Below are positions 52,814 to 61,593 of a DNA stretch of 64,000 nucleotides, in pieces. The first letter of the stretch is position 1. Each line of letters starts with the position of its first letter. Position numbers and translations under genes: made by a program. This stretch comes from JBBIPA01 sp963775935 (lineage in GTDB: Bacteria > Chloroflexota > Dehalococcoidia > GIF9 > UBA5629), in assembly GCA_963775935.1 (NCBI GenBank), contig CAVZKR010000003.1, forward strand, positions 323,022 to 387,021, given 5' to 3'. The notes beneath the pieces were generated by a model that worked only from the letters and a program-made list of their open reading frames with translations, had not been told where the DNA came from and did no database searches.

Positions 52814-53062
52814 GTGTCCAAAACTATCAACGAGCCTATCCGTGTTTATGTGAATAAAGATTCCAAGCCGGCTGCCTTTATCTGGCGACGACGCCTATAC
52901 CATGTGCTTGAGATTACTGCCTCCTGGTGGGAAGTTGCGGATTGGTGGGATGGGAAGCCCGAGTGTCTTATGCTTCGTGTCTTTGCTACCAAGAATGTTA
53001 CAGGCACCTATGAACTCTGTAATAACGGCTCTCAGTGGTTTCTCTATCGTCTCATTGACTAG
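52814..53062 (+). CDS. DUF6504-type protein
   Basis: An 82-residue protein starting at GTG behind AGGGAGGA. The pattern EPIRVYVNKDSKPAAFIWRRRLYHV, then WWEVADWWDGK and YELCNNGSQWFLYRLID fits DUF6504, a small family commonly encoded next to ImuB/DnaE2 translesion genes. Its exact role is unknown. It is 9 bp upstream of the DnaE2-like gene and shares the SOS-like promoter. Confidence 0.75.
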   Translation: MSKTINEPIRVYVNKDSKPAAFIWRRRLYHVLEITASWWEVADWWDGKPECLMLRVFATKNVTGTYELCNNGSQWFLYRLID

Positions 53063-53071
53063 GAGTCCCCG

Positions 53072-56000
53072 ATGGGTTTCATTCACCTTCATGTCCATTC
53101 TCAGTACAGCTTTCTTGATGGTGCTGCCACTGTGAATAAGCTCCTAGAGAGAGCAAAAGAGTTAACCATGCCTGCCCTAGCACTTACCGACCACAACCGT
53201 TTGACCGGTGCTATCCGCTTTTATGATACGGCACAGAAAATGGGCATAAAGCCGATTATCGGTGCTGAGATAAACCTGGAAGGCGGATATCACCTGCCCC
53301 TGCTTTGCAAAGATATGACAGGGTATTCTACCCTTTGTCGCCTGCTGACCGCAGCTCACTTATCCAACCGTAACCAAAGACCATGTGCTACTAGGGAAAT
53401 GCTGAGTAAGTATCATTCAGGATTAATAGCCCTCTCAGGCTGTGACAAAGGTGAAATTCCATCTCACTTGAAAAAGCACAGTATTGAAGAGGCTGGATTA
53501 ATTGCCAACTTCTACCGACAGGTCTATGGCACTGATTTCTTTATTGAACTTTATCGTTACCCTTCGCAAGATGGTATGTCTCTCAGTCACCGGCTAGATG
53601 GTTTTGCTAAGGAACTGGGTATAAGTACTGTAGCTACTAATAACGTTCACTATATCAATAGGCGGGACTACAAAATCAAGGAATTGCTCAACGCTGCACA
53701 GCGTAATATTCCAGTATCGCAGTTAAAAGGCAATCGAACAATGGAGCAGTACTTTAAGTCAACTGATGAAATGGCCGAACTATTCAAAGATTTCCCTGAT
53801 GCTATAGCTATGACAGGTGAAATCGCGTCAAGGTGTAATCTTGATCTGCCATTAGGCCAACCACGTTTCCCAAAATTTACTGTGCCTGAAGATGAGACCA
53901 GCTATGGCTATCTTTCTAAGCTTTCTTATGCCGGAGCTGTAAGGAAATATCGAACACTAAGTCAACAAATTACCGTGAGGCTGGAAATGGAACTGGATAC
54001 CATTAGGCAACTCGGTTTCTGTGATTATTTTCTGGTGATCTGGGACATAGTACAGTGGGCAAAAGCAAGAGGCATACGATACCAGGCTAGAGGTAGTGCG
54101 GTGGATAGCTTAGTGGTCTATGTGCTGGATATCAGTATCGTTGACCCTATTAAGTATAATTTACTTTTTGAACGGTTCATGCATCCTCTCAGAAAAGAGC
54201 CTCCTGATATTGACCTCGACATAGACCGTAGTCGCCGTGACGAGGTACGTGATTATATCTATCAGAAGTATGGCACTGATAATGTTGCTTGCGTGGGCAC
54301 AATCAGCACCTACATGGCGAGAGGTGCTATCCGAGATGCAGGTAAGGCACTACAAATGCCGGATGACATTATCGAAGAGGCTTGCAATGGGATTCATTAT
54401 CTTTCTGCGTCAGGCCTCATGGAAAATGCCGAGGCTCTTCCTGAGCTTAAAGGCAGTACCATTTATCAAATACCTGCTTTGCAAGATTTTTTTCGACTTT
54501 GTGCTTCTATAGACGGGTTTCCTAAGCATATGTCCGTTCATTTAGGAGGATTGCTCATCGGAGACGGCAAATTGTCTGATTTAGTCCCTCTGGAATGCTC
54601 TAGTGGCGGTGATATCATCAGCCAGTATGATAAAGACGATATAGAGAGGCTGGGCATTGTAAAGATGGATGTGCTGGCACTTCCTACTCTCACTGTTATC
54701 GAGGATACCCTAGCCGAGATTAAGAAGAACCGAGGTATTGTTATTGATATTGACACTATTCCTAGATATGATAGCGAAGCACTTAATATGTTGCGAAATG
54801 GCAAGACGATTGGTGTATTTCAGCTGGAATCACCAGCACAGAGAGAAATGGCAGGAAGGCTATTACCAGACTGTTTTGAGGATATTATCGTGTCAATCTC
54901 ACTAGTCAGACCAGGGCCATTAAAATCGAACATGGATAAGATCTATCTGCCGAGAAGGCATGGCATTGAATCAGTTACCTACCTTCACCCTGGCCTAAAG
55001 AATGCCCTCGAAGAAACGTTAGGGGTGATACTATTCCAAGAACAAGTGCTCAAGGTGGCTCATGACCTGGCTGGCATGAGTTATGCTGAGGCCGATGGAT
55101 TCAGGCGAGCTATGACTCATGACCGTACCGAACAGGAAATGGAGAAGATGCGGGAGACGTTTATCTCTTCTGCTGCCAAGCGTAAGGTTAACAAAAACAT
55201 CGCCAAAACTGTTTTCGGGCAACTGGCTGCCTTCGCTGCTTACGGATTCTGTAAAGCTCATGCTGTCGCTTACGCTATTGTTGCTTATCAGACTCTTTGG
55301 TTGAAATGCCATTATCCTGCAGAATTTTTCGCTGCTGTGCTCTCCAATCAGCCTACGGGGTATTATCCGTCGAGAGTACTTATAGCTGATGCTAGGAGAT
55401 TCGGGGTAGCGATATTGCCTCTCGATATTAATCGATCTTTTGACAGGTACACGGTAGAGAATGGCGCAATAAGGATAGGGTTTAAACAGCTAAAAGGTAT
55501 GTCGGAGAAAGCTATGCAATCAATATTAACCGAGAGGTTGAAGGCTCAATACACATCGCTTAGAGATTTTATTTCGAGGACTGATATGGGTCAGCATATT
55601 ACGGAGAATTTAATTAGAGCAGGTGCTTTTGATGCCTTCGGCAATACCAAGGAACTCTTATTACAACTTCAAAAGTTAGTAAATATTAATCGCAACAGTG
55701 ATTATGGCATAAGGCCATTGTTGGAATGTGGTAATGCAGAATCAACATCAATTAAGAATACAAATTCGAAAAACAAGATGGAGAGAATGTTGGCAGAACG
55801 TGAGCTTCTATCTCTCGATCTATCAGCACACGCGCTGGATTTCTTTGATCTTAATGACGGATTTACCAAGATAAAAGATTTGAACTCAATTGCCACAGGG
55901 AAAACTGTTAAAATTGCTGGCTCCGTTATCCGTTACCAGACACCGCCAACACGGAATGGTAAAAGAGTAGTCTATGTGATAATAGAAGACGGAACAGGCG

Positions 56001-56164
56001 TAGCTGATGTAACGGTATTCAATGATGTGCAGGAAAAATGTGGACAGGTATTATTCCGTGAAGCTTGGCTGATTATAGAAGGTAAAATTCAGAGAAGAGG
56101 CCCTAAGGCACTTTCTATCATCGCCAACAATCTGTACCCTTTACTAATAAAAATAGGTGGTTAA
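53072..56164 (+). CDS. dnaE2: DNA polymerase III alpha subunit, DnaE2 (ImuC)-type
   Basis: A 1030-residue C-family polymerase. The PHP domain begins FIHLHVHSQYSFLDGA and has LALTDHNRLTGA. The palm has PDIDLDIDRSRRDEV with the catalytic Asp pair in the DnaE2-style form, then HMSVHLGGLLI and the fingers/helix-hairpin regions. The C-terminal OB fold (VKIAGSVIRYQTPPTR...VIIEDGTGVADVTVF) is typical of DnaE2/DnaE1 and there is no epsilon-interaction tail. Length and motif forms favour the error-prone DnaE2 over the replicative enzyme. AGGAG precedes the ATG. It is cargo of the tRNA island. Confidence 0.85.
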   Translation: MGFIHLHVHSQYSFLDGAATVNKLLERAKELTMPALALTDHNRLTGAIRFYDTAQKMGIKPIIGAEINLEGGYHLPLLCKDMTGYSTLCRLLTAAHLSNRNQRPCATREMLSKYHSGLIALSGCDKGEIPSHLKKHSIEEAGLIANFYRQVYGTDFFIELYRYPSQDGMSLSHRLDGFAKELGISTVATNNVHYINRRDYKIKELLNAAQRNIPVSQLKGNRTMEQYFKSTDEMAELFKDFPDAIAMTGEIASRCNLDLPLGQPRFPKFTVPEDETSYGYLSKLSYAGAVRKYRTLSQQITVRLEMELDTIRQLGFCDYFLVIWDIVQWAKARGIRYQARGSAVDSLVVYVLDISIVDPIKYNLLFERFMHPLRKEPPDIDLDIDRSRRDEVRDYIYQKYGTDNVACVGTISTYMARGAIRDAGKALQMPDDIIEEACNGIHYLSASGLMENAEALPELKGSTIYQIPALQDFFRLCASIDGFPKHMSVHLGGLLIGDGKLSDLVPLECSSGGDIISQYDKDDIERLGIVKMDVLALPTLTVIEDTLAEIKKNRGIVIDIDTIPRYDSEALNMLRNGKTIGVFQLESPAQREMAGRLLPDCFEDIIVSISLVRPGPLKSNMDKIYLPRRHGIESVTYLHPGLKNALEETLGVILFQEQVLKVAHDLAGMSYAEADGFRRAMTHDRTEQEMEKMRETFISSAAKRKVNKNIAKTVFGQLAAFAAYGFCKAHAVAYAIVAYQTLWLKCHYPAEFFAAVLSNQPTGYYPSRVLIADARRFGVAILPLDINRSFDRYTVENGAIRIGFKQLKGMSEKAMQSILTERLKAQYTSLRDFISRTDMGQHITENLIRAGAFDAFGNTKELLLQLQKLVNINRNSDYGIRPLLECGNAESTSIKNTNSKNKMERMLAERELLSLDLSAHALDFFDLNDGFTKIKDLNSIATGKTVKIAGSVIRYQTPPTRNGKRVVYVIIEDGTGVADVTVFNDVQEKCGQVLFREAWLIIEGKIQRRGPKALSIIANNLYPLLIKIGG

Positions 56165-56269
56165 ATTCCACCTTGAATTCTACATTTGATAAACAAGGAA
56201 ACCCATTGCAATAGCTGGCATTAAACGAAGAAAGGTGGTATAAATATTAGGGAAGGTCAGCACCATTAA

Positions 56270-57556
56270 ATGAATAAATCAAGATTTTTAACAATTTATT
56301 TGTGTCTTACAGTCCTGTTTACACTGGTTCTATCGTTCTCCTGCGTAAAAGTTGCACCAAAGTCTATCGCGCCTACCGTCAGTATTACCTCACCCAATGG
56401 CGATGAGAAATGGGATACAGGTTCCAACCAGATCATCACTTATACGATGACCGGGACTGGGATTTCCAAGGTGAAAATAGAGTACTCTATGGATGGTGGT
56501 TCCAGATGGTTCATTATTTCGTTCACTGCAGGAACTGGCTCGTGCAGCTGGAAAATACCCGATATTCCGACTGTAAATTGCCTTGTAAGAATTACCCTCT
56601 TGGATGCGGGTGATACAATTCTAGCCCAGGATACAAGCAACCGGCCTTTCAGTATTGTTAAACCCGGCGTTGCTCTACAGCCTCCAGCAGCCGCAACAAT
56701 CTTTCCACGCATTGTGACACCTGCCCCGGGACAGATGTCAGCTTCTGATAAACAGGCAGCCATAAGTAGCGCTACCACTCAAATTAACAGAGTAATAGCA
56801 TACAGTCTATCATGTGCCAAGGAGTCGTTGCCGAAAAATCCCCATTTACAGAGCGAGTATAAAACCCAAATAGCCATTCTTCAAGATCCCGATCTATATA
56901 ACAAAATAGTAAAGGGTAATTTTTTTGTGGTGGATTCCTATTCTTCAAGCAACGGGGCAAAGATTCTCATAGTGGCTACTTACACCGCGGAAAGTATGCG
57001 CGATGAAGCGAATTACGCATTGCAAATAGTTAAGATGTCAATGCCCGTTCTGGAAGCCTTTATGTCCGTTCCTTATCCTTCAAGTAACTATTACATCTGG
57101 TACGGATTTGATTTAGGGAATTCCGGTGGCACAGGTCTTATGTACATGGAAGACCAGAAGGTATATGAATCCAGATGGAAGCCGCCTATGGTCCCTTATG
57201 TACCGATTATATGCCATGAATTATCACACACTTATATTGGGCATGAAGGATTAAACCAATTCTTGGAAATATACACATCCAATTTAATTGCCGGTCATAC
57301 CGCGTCTTTTAGCGATTGGATTTATTTACGTGATTACAAGACATGGCAGGGGACAAAAACAGGCTATGCCGCTGTACTTGATATATACCAGTTGATTGGC
57401 CTTGATACCATTCAAAAAGCTTACCGTGAGATCTATAAAATTAAACCTCCCTATGGTCAGAATCTTTCTGCACAGTGCAAACAGGTTTTTATTGACCAGT
57501 CGCCTTCAAACCTTAAATCGCAGGTATCAGCTATAGTTGCAAATATAACTTATTGA
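56270..57556 (+). CDS. Lipoprotein with Ig-like domain and HExxH metalloprotease motif
   Basis: A 428-residue lipoprotein: the signal ends with Cys25 (LVLSFSC; the -3 Ser is unusual). An N-terminal Ig-like domain (VSITSPNGDEKWDTGSN...IKIEYSMDGG, about 35-130) resembles Kre9/KNH-type modules. A C-terminal part carries ICHELSHTYIGHEGLNQFLE around residues 316-333: a HELSH zinc motif with a downstream Glu, as in gluzincin-type peptidases. Likely an anchored extracytoplasmic peptidase. It reads with dnaE2 but is separated by 105 bp. Confidence 0.7.
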   Translation: MNKSRFLTIYLCLTVLFTLVLSFSCVKVAPKSIAPTVSITSPNGDEKWDTGSNQIITYTMTGTGISKVKIEYSMDGGSRWFIISFTAGTGSCSWKIPDIPTVNCLVRITLLDAGDTILAQDTSNRPFSIVKPGVALQPPAAATIFPRIVTPAPGQMSASDKQAAISSATTQINRVIAYSLSCAKESLPKNPHLQSEYKTQIAILQDPDLYNKIVKGNFFVVDSYSSSNGAKILIVATYTAESMRDEANYALQIVKMSMPVLEAFMSVPYPSSNYYIWYGFDLGNSGGTGLMYMEDQKVYESRWKPPMVPYVPIICHELSHTYIGHEGLNQFLEIYTSNLIAGHTASFSDWIYLRDYKTWQGTKTGYAAVLDIYQLIGLDTIQKAYREIYKIKPPYGQNLSAQCKQVFIDQSPSNLKSQVSAIVANITY

Positions 57557-57790
57557 AATATATTCGCATATAGCCTGTCACGAAAGTTATATTGCTGATT
57601 AAGCCAGAATAATTTAGAGTCTGTCTACCGGAGAGTAAAGCTTATGTGCCTCCACTGCATCCAAACACCCTACCGCCTGGCAATACCGTTTAGTCATCAT
57701 TAACGCAACCTAACCGCTTGACCTTCTCCACAATCTCACTTATCGTCTCTTGTCGTTTTGGACGGCAAATATATCGAAGGAGAAAGTAAT
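57557..57790. other. Intergenic stretch, nothing recognised
   Basis: A 234-bp gap. GAAGGAG near its end is the ribosome binding site of the next gene. No RNA or repeat recognised. Confidence 0.4.
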
Positions 57791-58081
57791 ATGGCAAAAA
57801 AGAATATCAAGACAAAGGTAACCAATGATTTGGAATCTAGGGTAACAGTGTTGGAAACGAGAATAGCTGCTTTAGAGATAGTGTCAAAGAAGTTCACTCG
57901 CAAAAAGAGGGAATATACAGATGAACAAAGAGTAGCAATTCGAGCAAGGCTTCTAGCAGGTCAAGAAGCAGCACGAAAACGAAGAGAGAATGAAGCCAAA
58001 ACTACAACTGAGAAGAAGGTAACTACCCAACCTAAGAAAGTTGTCAAAGCCAAGCCAGTACAGCCACCGAAACAATCTTAG
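57791..58081 (+). CDS. Small basic coiled-coil protein
   Basis: A 96-residue protein starting at 57791 (GAAGGAGAAAG upstream; the frame extends to 57758 without a better site). A coiled coil (LESRVTVLETRIAALEIVS, about 13-31) is followed by a Lys/Arg-rich half with AAKA-like tails (KKVTTQPKKVVKAKPV), reminiscent of histone-like or nucleoid proteins. No family assigned. It is the last island gene before attR. Confidence 0.6.
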   Translation: MAKKNIKTKVTNDLESRVTVLETRIAALEIVSKKFTRKKREYTDEQRVAIRARLLAGQEAARKRRENEAKTTTEKKVTTQPKKVVKAKPVQPPKQS

Positions 58082-58133
58082 CTATAGCTTACTGAAAGGA
58101 GAAGTAATTAATGATAACATTATGTAAAAAGGA

Positions 58134-58180
58134 GACTGGCAGTCAGAAGGTAGTGGGTTCGAATCCCATCAGCTCCACCA
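58134..58180 (+). repeat. Right attachment repeat (attR), partial tRNA-Ala
   Basis: A 47-bp copy of the tRNA-Ala 3' end, identical to 44261-44307, without the 5' half of the tRNA. It marks the right end of the 13.9-kb island. Confidence 0.9.
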
Positions 58181-58263
58181 ATCATAACTTTCCAACACGA
58201 AAAAATTGATACATTCCTTGAGATAACCATTGCTCATGCTCCTCGCATTAGGAGGAAATGACT

Positions 58264-58392
58264 ATGGCTCAGGGATGTATAAAGTGTTCCTGTAACTTCT
58301 TAAGCCCCCGTGTATCCAAGCATTTGATCTTACGGTCTTCCCTAAATGTTTTTCTGTTCTATTTTCATTCTTCAAAGTATTTCTGGAGGTAA
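58264..58392 (+). CDS. Possible small ORF upstream of parB-like gene
   Basis: A 42-codon frame behind GGAGGAAATG with AGGAGG 8 bp before its second ATG. It contains a CIKCSC motif and ends 4 bp before the ParB-like start, overlapping that gene's ribosome binding site. Suggestive of a leader or small zinc peptide, but short. Confidence 0.35.
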   Translation: MAQGCIKCSCNFLSPRVSKHLILRSSLNVFLFYFHSSKYFWR

Positions 58393-58396
58393 TAAT

Positions 58397-59605
58397 ATGA
58401 GCAATAACGCAGATATAACACGCCCCGATTCTCCTGTGAAGACAGTTGATTTACCTGTCGATGAAATTGTTCCCGATCCAAATCAACCGCGTAAAACATG
58501 CACCTCTAATGAGATAGACAGCCTGAGACAAAGTATTACTGCAACCGGCCAAATTAGCCCAATAGTGGTGAAGCAGGGCTCTGATGGAAAATATGTAATT
58601 GTTGTCGGAGAAAGGCGCTGGCGAGCCATAAAAGAGGCAGGTATACCTCATATCAAGTGTATTGTTCGCGATGATATCGACGACCAAAAAGCGCTGGAAA
58701 TGCAGCTAGCGGAAAACTGTCAGCGTGAGGATATTGCTCCTCTAGATCAGGCATGGGCTTTTAAAGCATACCTCGAAAATTACGGCGTGTCACAAAGAGA
58801 GCTATCGAGACGCACCGGGATTCCGCAGCGGACCATTTCCGCCAGATTAGCTCTGCTCTCGTTGCCATTGAGCATGCATGCTCAAATTGAGTCTGGCGAT
58901 ATCGGGCCACATGAAGCTCTGAAGATCTCGGAGTTGCCAGCCGACCAACAGGGAGCTGTAGCTGATGCCGTCGCCACAGGAAGAATAGGTAGTCGCATAC
59001 TCGACAATTTGGTCAGTCAAGCCCGAGAGCATCCACAAAAGGCACTGCAGCTAATTCGCGAACTTACTGTGGCACAAAGTTCAGTACCTTCTTCAGGTGC
59101 TATTACTGACATCGACATGCTGGGCGCAGTGACCACGACCCCTGATAGCCCTTGCATTGGAATTGGCAAGAATGAGAGGAAGGAAGAAGTCGACCTGGAA
59201 AATAAGCCTGCCATAGTCAAGCTTCTTTCAGAGATGCGTGCCTTCCTGGACATCGCCACGAAGATAGGCTTGGAAAGGCAAAGGTGTTGCCCTAATTTGA
59301 ATGAAGAAGGCTTATGTGGCATGTGGTGTTGGGAAGAAGATGGTGTACGTAAGGGGGTGGGTGAGCTCGTCAAATACAACGGTAATTGGTATGTAAGACC
59401 GTCGCCGCATCAGTGCGCTCTATGCACGAATGACCTCCTCTTCCAGCTCGTTTATCTAGAAGGTGAAGTAGAGAACACCCCTGCCTCCGGGTTAAAAAGA
59501 GAGTTCAAGTGTGACTGTGGGTCTAGTGGAGAAATAGCAGTAGCTGTGAAATGCACCAAGTGTGATAAAGAGACCTGGTGGGGCTGGTGGCCTGAAAAGT
59601 CTTGA
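58397..59605 (+). CDS. ParB-family protein with cysteine-rich C-terminal extension
   Basis: A 402-residue protein starting at 58397 behind TGGAGG. N-terminal ParB/Spo0J CTPase motifs: PDPNQPRKTCTSNEIDSL and ITATGQISPIVV, then VVGERRWRAIKEAG and AENCQREDIAPLDQA. The helix-turn-helix KorB-type region (YGVSQRELSRRTGIPQRTISARLALL) follows. The last ~130 residues are unusual: Cys-rich with CPNLNEEGLCGMWCW, CALC and CDCG...CTKC clusters, likely zinc sites. No parA is adjacent. It may regulate or partition an element rather than the chromosome. Confidence 0.85.
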   Translation: MSNNADITRPDSPVKTVDLPVDEIVPDPNQPRKTCTSNEIDSLRQSITATGQISPIVVKQGSDGKYVIVVGERRWRAIKEAGIPHIKCIVRDDIDDQKALEMQLAENCQREDIAPLDQAWAFKAYLENYGVSQRELSRRTGIPQRTISARLALLSLPLSMHAQIESGDIGPHEALKISELPADQQGAVADAVATGRIGSRILDNLVSQAREHPQKALQLIRELTVAQSSVPSSGAITDIDMLGAVTTTPDSPCIGIGKNERKEEVDLENKPAIVKLLSEMRAFLDIATKIGLERQRCCPNLNEEGLCGMWCWEEDGVRKGVGELVKYNGNWYVRPSPHQCALCTNDLLFQLVYLEGEVENTPASGLKREFKCDCGSSGEIAVAVKCTKCDKETWWGWWPEKS

Positions 59606-59671
59606 TACCAGCACTGAACACGGAGACTAAGGCTGAGTTTAATAGAAGTTGAAGAAAAACGACTGTGAAAA

Positions 59672-60376
59672 ATGAACACGAGTTATCTTGAACTGTGGGA
59701 AATTAAGCTCATGGAAGAAATGGCTAATTGCCTGAGGGACAAGTTGCTTATCAGGCTGCTATTTCGATTGGGCTGTCGTGTCTCTGAGGCTTTGGCTCTT
59801 TCTACGGAAGACATAGACCTTAAGAAGGGCTTGGTTACCATTGTTCACCTTAAAAGCCGACCTAGACTCTTTTGTCCCGATTGCCAAAGCCGGCTGGGCA
59901 AAGGTCACGACTTTTGTCCTAAATGTGGCAACAAGGTAGATAAGAAAATAAGGCAAGAACAGGAGCATCGCAGGTTAAGGAGATTACCTCTCGACTCGGA
60001 GACATTAGGTGTACTGAAGGATTATATGAATCGCGGTGGTCCTGTTTTAAAAAACGGAGCCAGACTGATCTTCGGAATTAACCGTCACCGCGCCTGGCAA
60101 ATAATCATAGAATGTGCTGCAAGAGCTGCTTTGCCTAAGTTGCTCAATCCTGATTCGGGAAAGCTCCATAATGTTAGCCCGCATAGATTAAGAGATGCTT
60201 TTGCTGTCCATGCTATGAAGGCGGATGACTCTGGCGACGGGTTGCGATTGCTTCAAGAACATCTAGGCCATACCAGCTTCGATACCACGGCTAAATATAG
60301 AAAAGTAGCCGGGGAAGAGCATCGTCGCTGGTATGAGAAGCTGTGGGAGGAGAGCAATAATGATAGAACTGCTTAG
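59672..60376 (+). CDS. Minimal tyrosine recombinase with inserted zinc ribbon
   Basis: A 234-residue protein that begins almost directly with the catalytic domain; no SAM-like core-binding domain is seen. Arg in RLGCRVSEALALS; the beta region that normally carries Lys (HLKSRPR) is followed by a zinc-ribbon insert CPDCQSRLGKGHDFCPKCG (about residues 70-88); then His-x-x-Arg in SPHRLRDAFAVH, His in LGHTSFDTTAKY and the Tyr. The full R-K-H-R-H-Y set is plausible. It ends overlapping the next gene by 17 bp. Confidence 0.85.
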   Translation: MNTSYLELWEIKLMEEMANCLRDKLLIRLLFRLGCRVSEALALSTEDIDLKKGLVTIVHLKSRPRLFCPDCQSRLGKGHDFCPKCGNKVDKKIRQEQEHRRLRRLPLDSETLGVLKDYMNRGGPVLKNGARLIFGINRHRAWQIIIECAARAALPKLLNPDSGKLHNVSPHRLRDAFAVHAMKADDSGDGLRLLQEHLGHTSFDTTAKYRKVAGEEHRRWYEKLWEESNNDRTA

Positions 60377-60872
60377 GCCAAGCAGAGGAGGTTTCCTTAG
60401 GCCCTTTGGCTGCGGCTGGTTCATCAGAGAGTTCCTCATAGGCAATGGGCCACTAGGTTTGCCCATGATAGACCCTAATGAAGGTGCGCCCCAGGCAGAG
60501 ATCTTCTACTATTATAAGACTGCTCTTCTCAGAACCATTGCCGAGGACAGAGCTATTCGGGAGGAGGAAAAGTTGGCACGATGCCAGAAGCGGTCTATTA
60601 ACCCCGAGAACATTGAGCGACTCTCCAAAAAACATCTAGCCCTGATTCCCTACAAATCCACAAGCTGCCGGTATCATTCCTTTGTGGTCTATTTCTCCAA
60701 TCTGCAGAGATTAGGCTGGGTAGAGGCTACTGGAAAGGAAGAGCCTTCAGCCTTTCAAGACAATTATCCCCAAGGACAACCACGGCGGTATTTCCGTCTT
60801 ACCGCGGCTGGTCTGGCTGCCTCTGATGCCGAATGGGCAGATCCCCAATATGCCCTTTATCATAGGAGATAA
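60360..60872 (+). CDS. Winged-helix-like protein of unknown function
   Basis: A 170-residue protein from the ATG at 60360 behind GGGAGGAG, overlapping the recombinase end. The N-terminus is Arg/Gly-rich; a central helical part (YYYKTALLRTIAEDRAIREEEKLAR) is followed by a probable winged helix ending QPRRYFRLTAAGLAASD, a beta-hairpin wing pattern seen in PadR/MarR-type folds. Family not recognised. Coupled to the recombinase, so it may be its accessory factor (inference). Confidence 0.6.
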   Translation: MIELLRPSRGGFLRPFGCGWFIREFLIGNGPLGLPMIDPNEGAPQAEIFYYYKTALLRTIAEDRAIREEEKLARCQKRSINPENIERLSKKHLALIPYKSTSCRYHSFVVYFSNLQRLGWVEATGKEEPSAFQDNYPQGQPRRYFRLTAAGLAASDAEWADPQYALYHRR

Positions 60873-60876
60873 CCGA

Positions 60877-61152
60877 ATGCCCGCAAAGAAAGAGGCTGCA
60901 AGTAATCACAAACTGACAGCCTTTTGCCCTGAGCATCTACTGGAACCGGGGTGAGATGGTGAACTGAGACCTGAAGAATTTTGCTATGTTAAGCCCCAAC
61001 TCAAGCAATCACCATTACTGAGAAGACGTTGGGGATTCAGTCCATCGGCCAAGAGGCTCTCCGGAGATAAAATCAAGGCCATTGCCCGGGATGGTAAAGC
61101 AGCAAATCATAGGCCAGTTTTAGCTTCGGCTGAAAAGAACAAAATCTTGTAG
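60877..61152 (+). pseudogene. 91-codon ORF interrupted by one in-frame TGA
   Basis: ATG at 60877, behind AGGAG, starts 4 bp after the previous stop. The frame reads MPAKKEAASNHKL to EPG, then TGA at 60952-60954, and continues coding-like (DGELRPEEFCYVKPQL...KIKAIARDGKAANH) to a TAG at 61150. A CGA-to-TGA change would explain it. Recoding is possible but no SECIS-like signal is evident. Function unknown. Confidence 0.5.
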
Positions 61153-61593
61153 TGGCAGTATTACTCTTAAAAAAGCTCTAGCCCTTTCCCCCTGGCTGCG
61201 AAAACTCGCCTCTGAAATTGTTTGAGCGCTGTAATTGCTACAGAAGCTCCACAGGGTGGCTTTTTGAGGCTTAAGGAAGGGCGCTAAGCCAGCAGAATAG
61301 ACTCAAGGCTTCTGCGCTGAGAAGCTTTTGATACACGCCTTGATGATAGATACCTATAGACACGTTCAAAAAAATTTGAATGAGTTTTTACGTTCAATCA
61401 TGTAAATATAGGTTCATCCTAATAATGCACATTAGCGTATTTTGTTCAATAATGAAGCTGCCACATACAAGACAAACACAGAGCACCTTAACAACTGAAT
61501 AGCTGAAGTCCAGAGCCTTGCCTTGTAGCTAATAAAATGCCCTAGCCAGATGAGGCTAGCTAGGGCAAATCTAACAAAGGGAGGGTATCCACA
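61153..61593. other. Non-coding stretch with a leader hairpin
   Basis: No intact gene. A coding-like scrap (GSITLKKALALSPWLRKL) lies near 61154-61225. Near the end the CTTAACAACTGAATAG-type leader text and a GCCCTAG/CTAGGGC hairpin (61539-61566) precede the start of the sigma-like gene; they could be a regulatory leader. Confidence 0.4.

Larger units (their letters stand above)
44308..58180 (+). mobile_element. Integrated genomic island at tRNA-Ala (13.9 kb)
   Basis: Bounded by exact 47-bp direct repeats of the tRNA-Ala 3' end, with a tyrosine integrase at the tRNA end. The cargo is unlike the flanking core genes: two IS3-family copies, broken genes, an XRE regulator, an HNH nuclease, an AbrB-like/ATPase-like pair, a DUF6504-DnaE2 cassette, a metalloprotease lipoprotein and a basic coiled-coil protein. 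No conjugation or capsid genes are seen, so it would be an integrative element mobilised by others or partly decayed. Confidence 0.85.

Noticed and set aside
60877..61152. Selenoprotein
   Set aside because: No SECIS-like hairpin is seen right after the TGA and no selenoprotein family is recognised; a point mutation is simpler.
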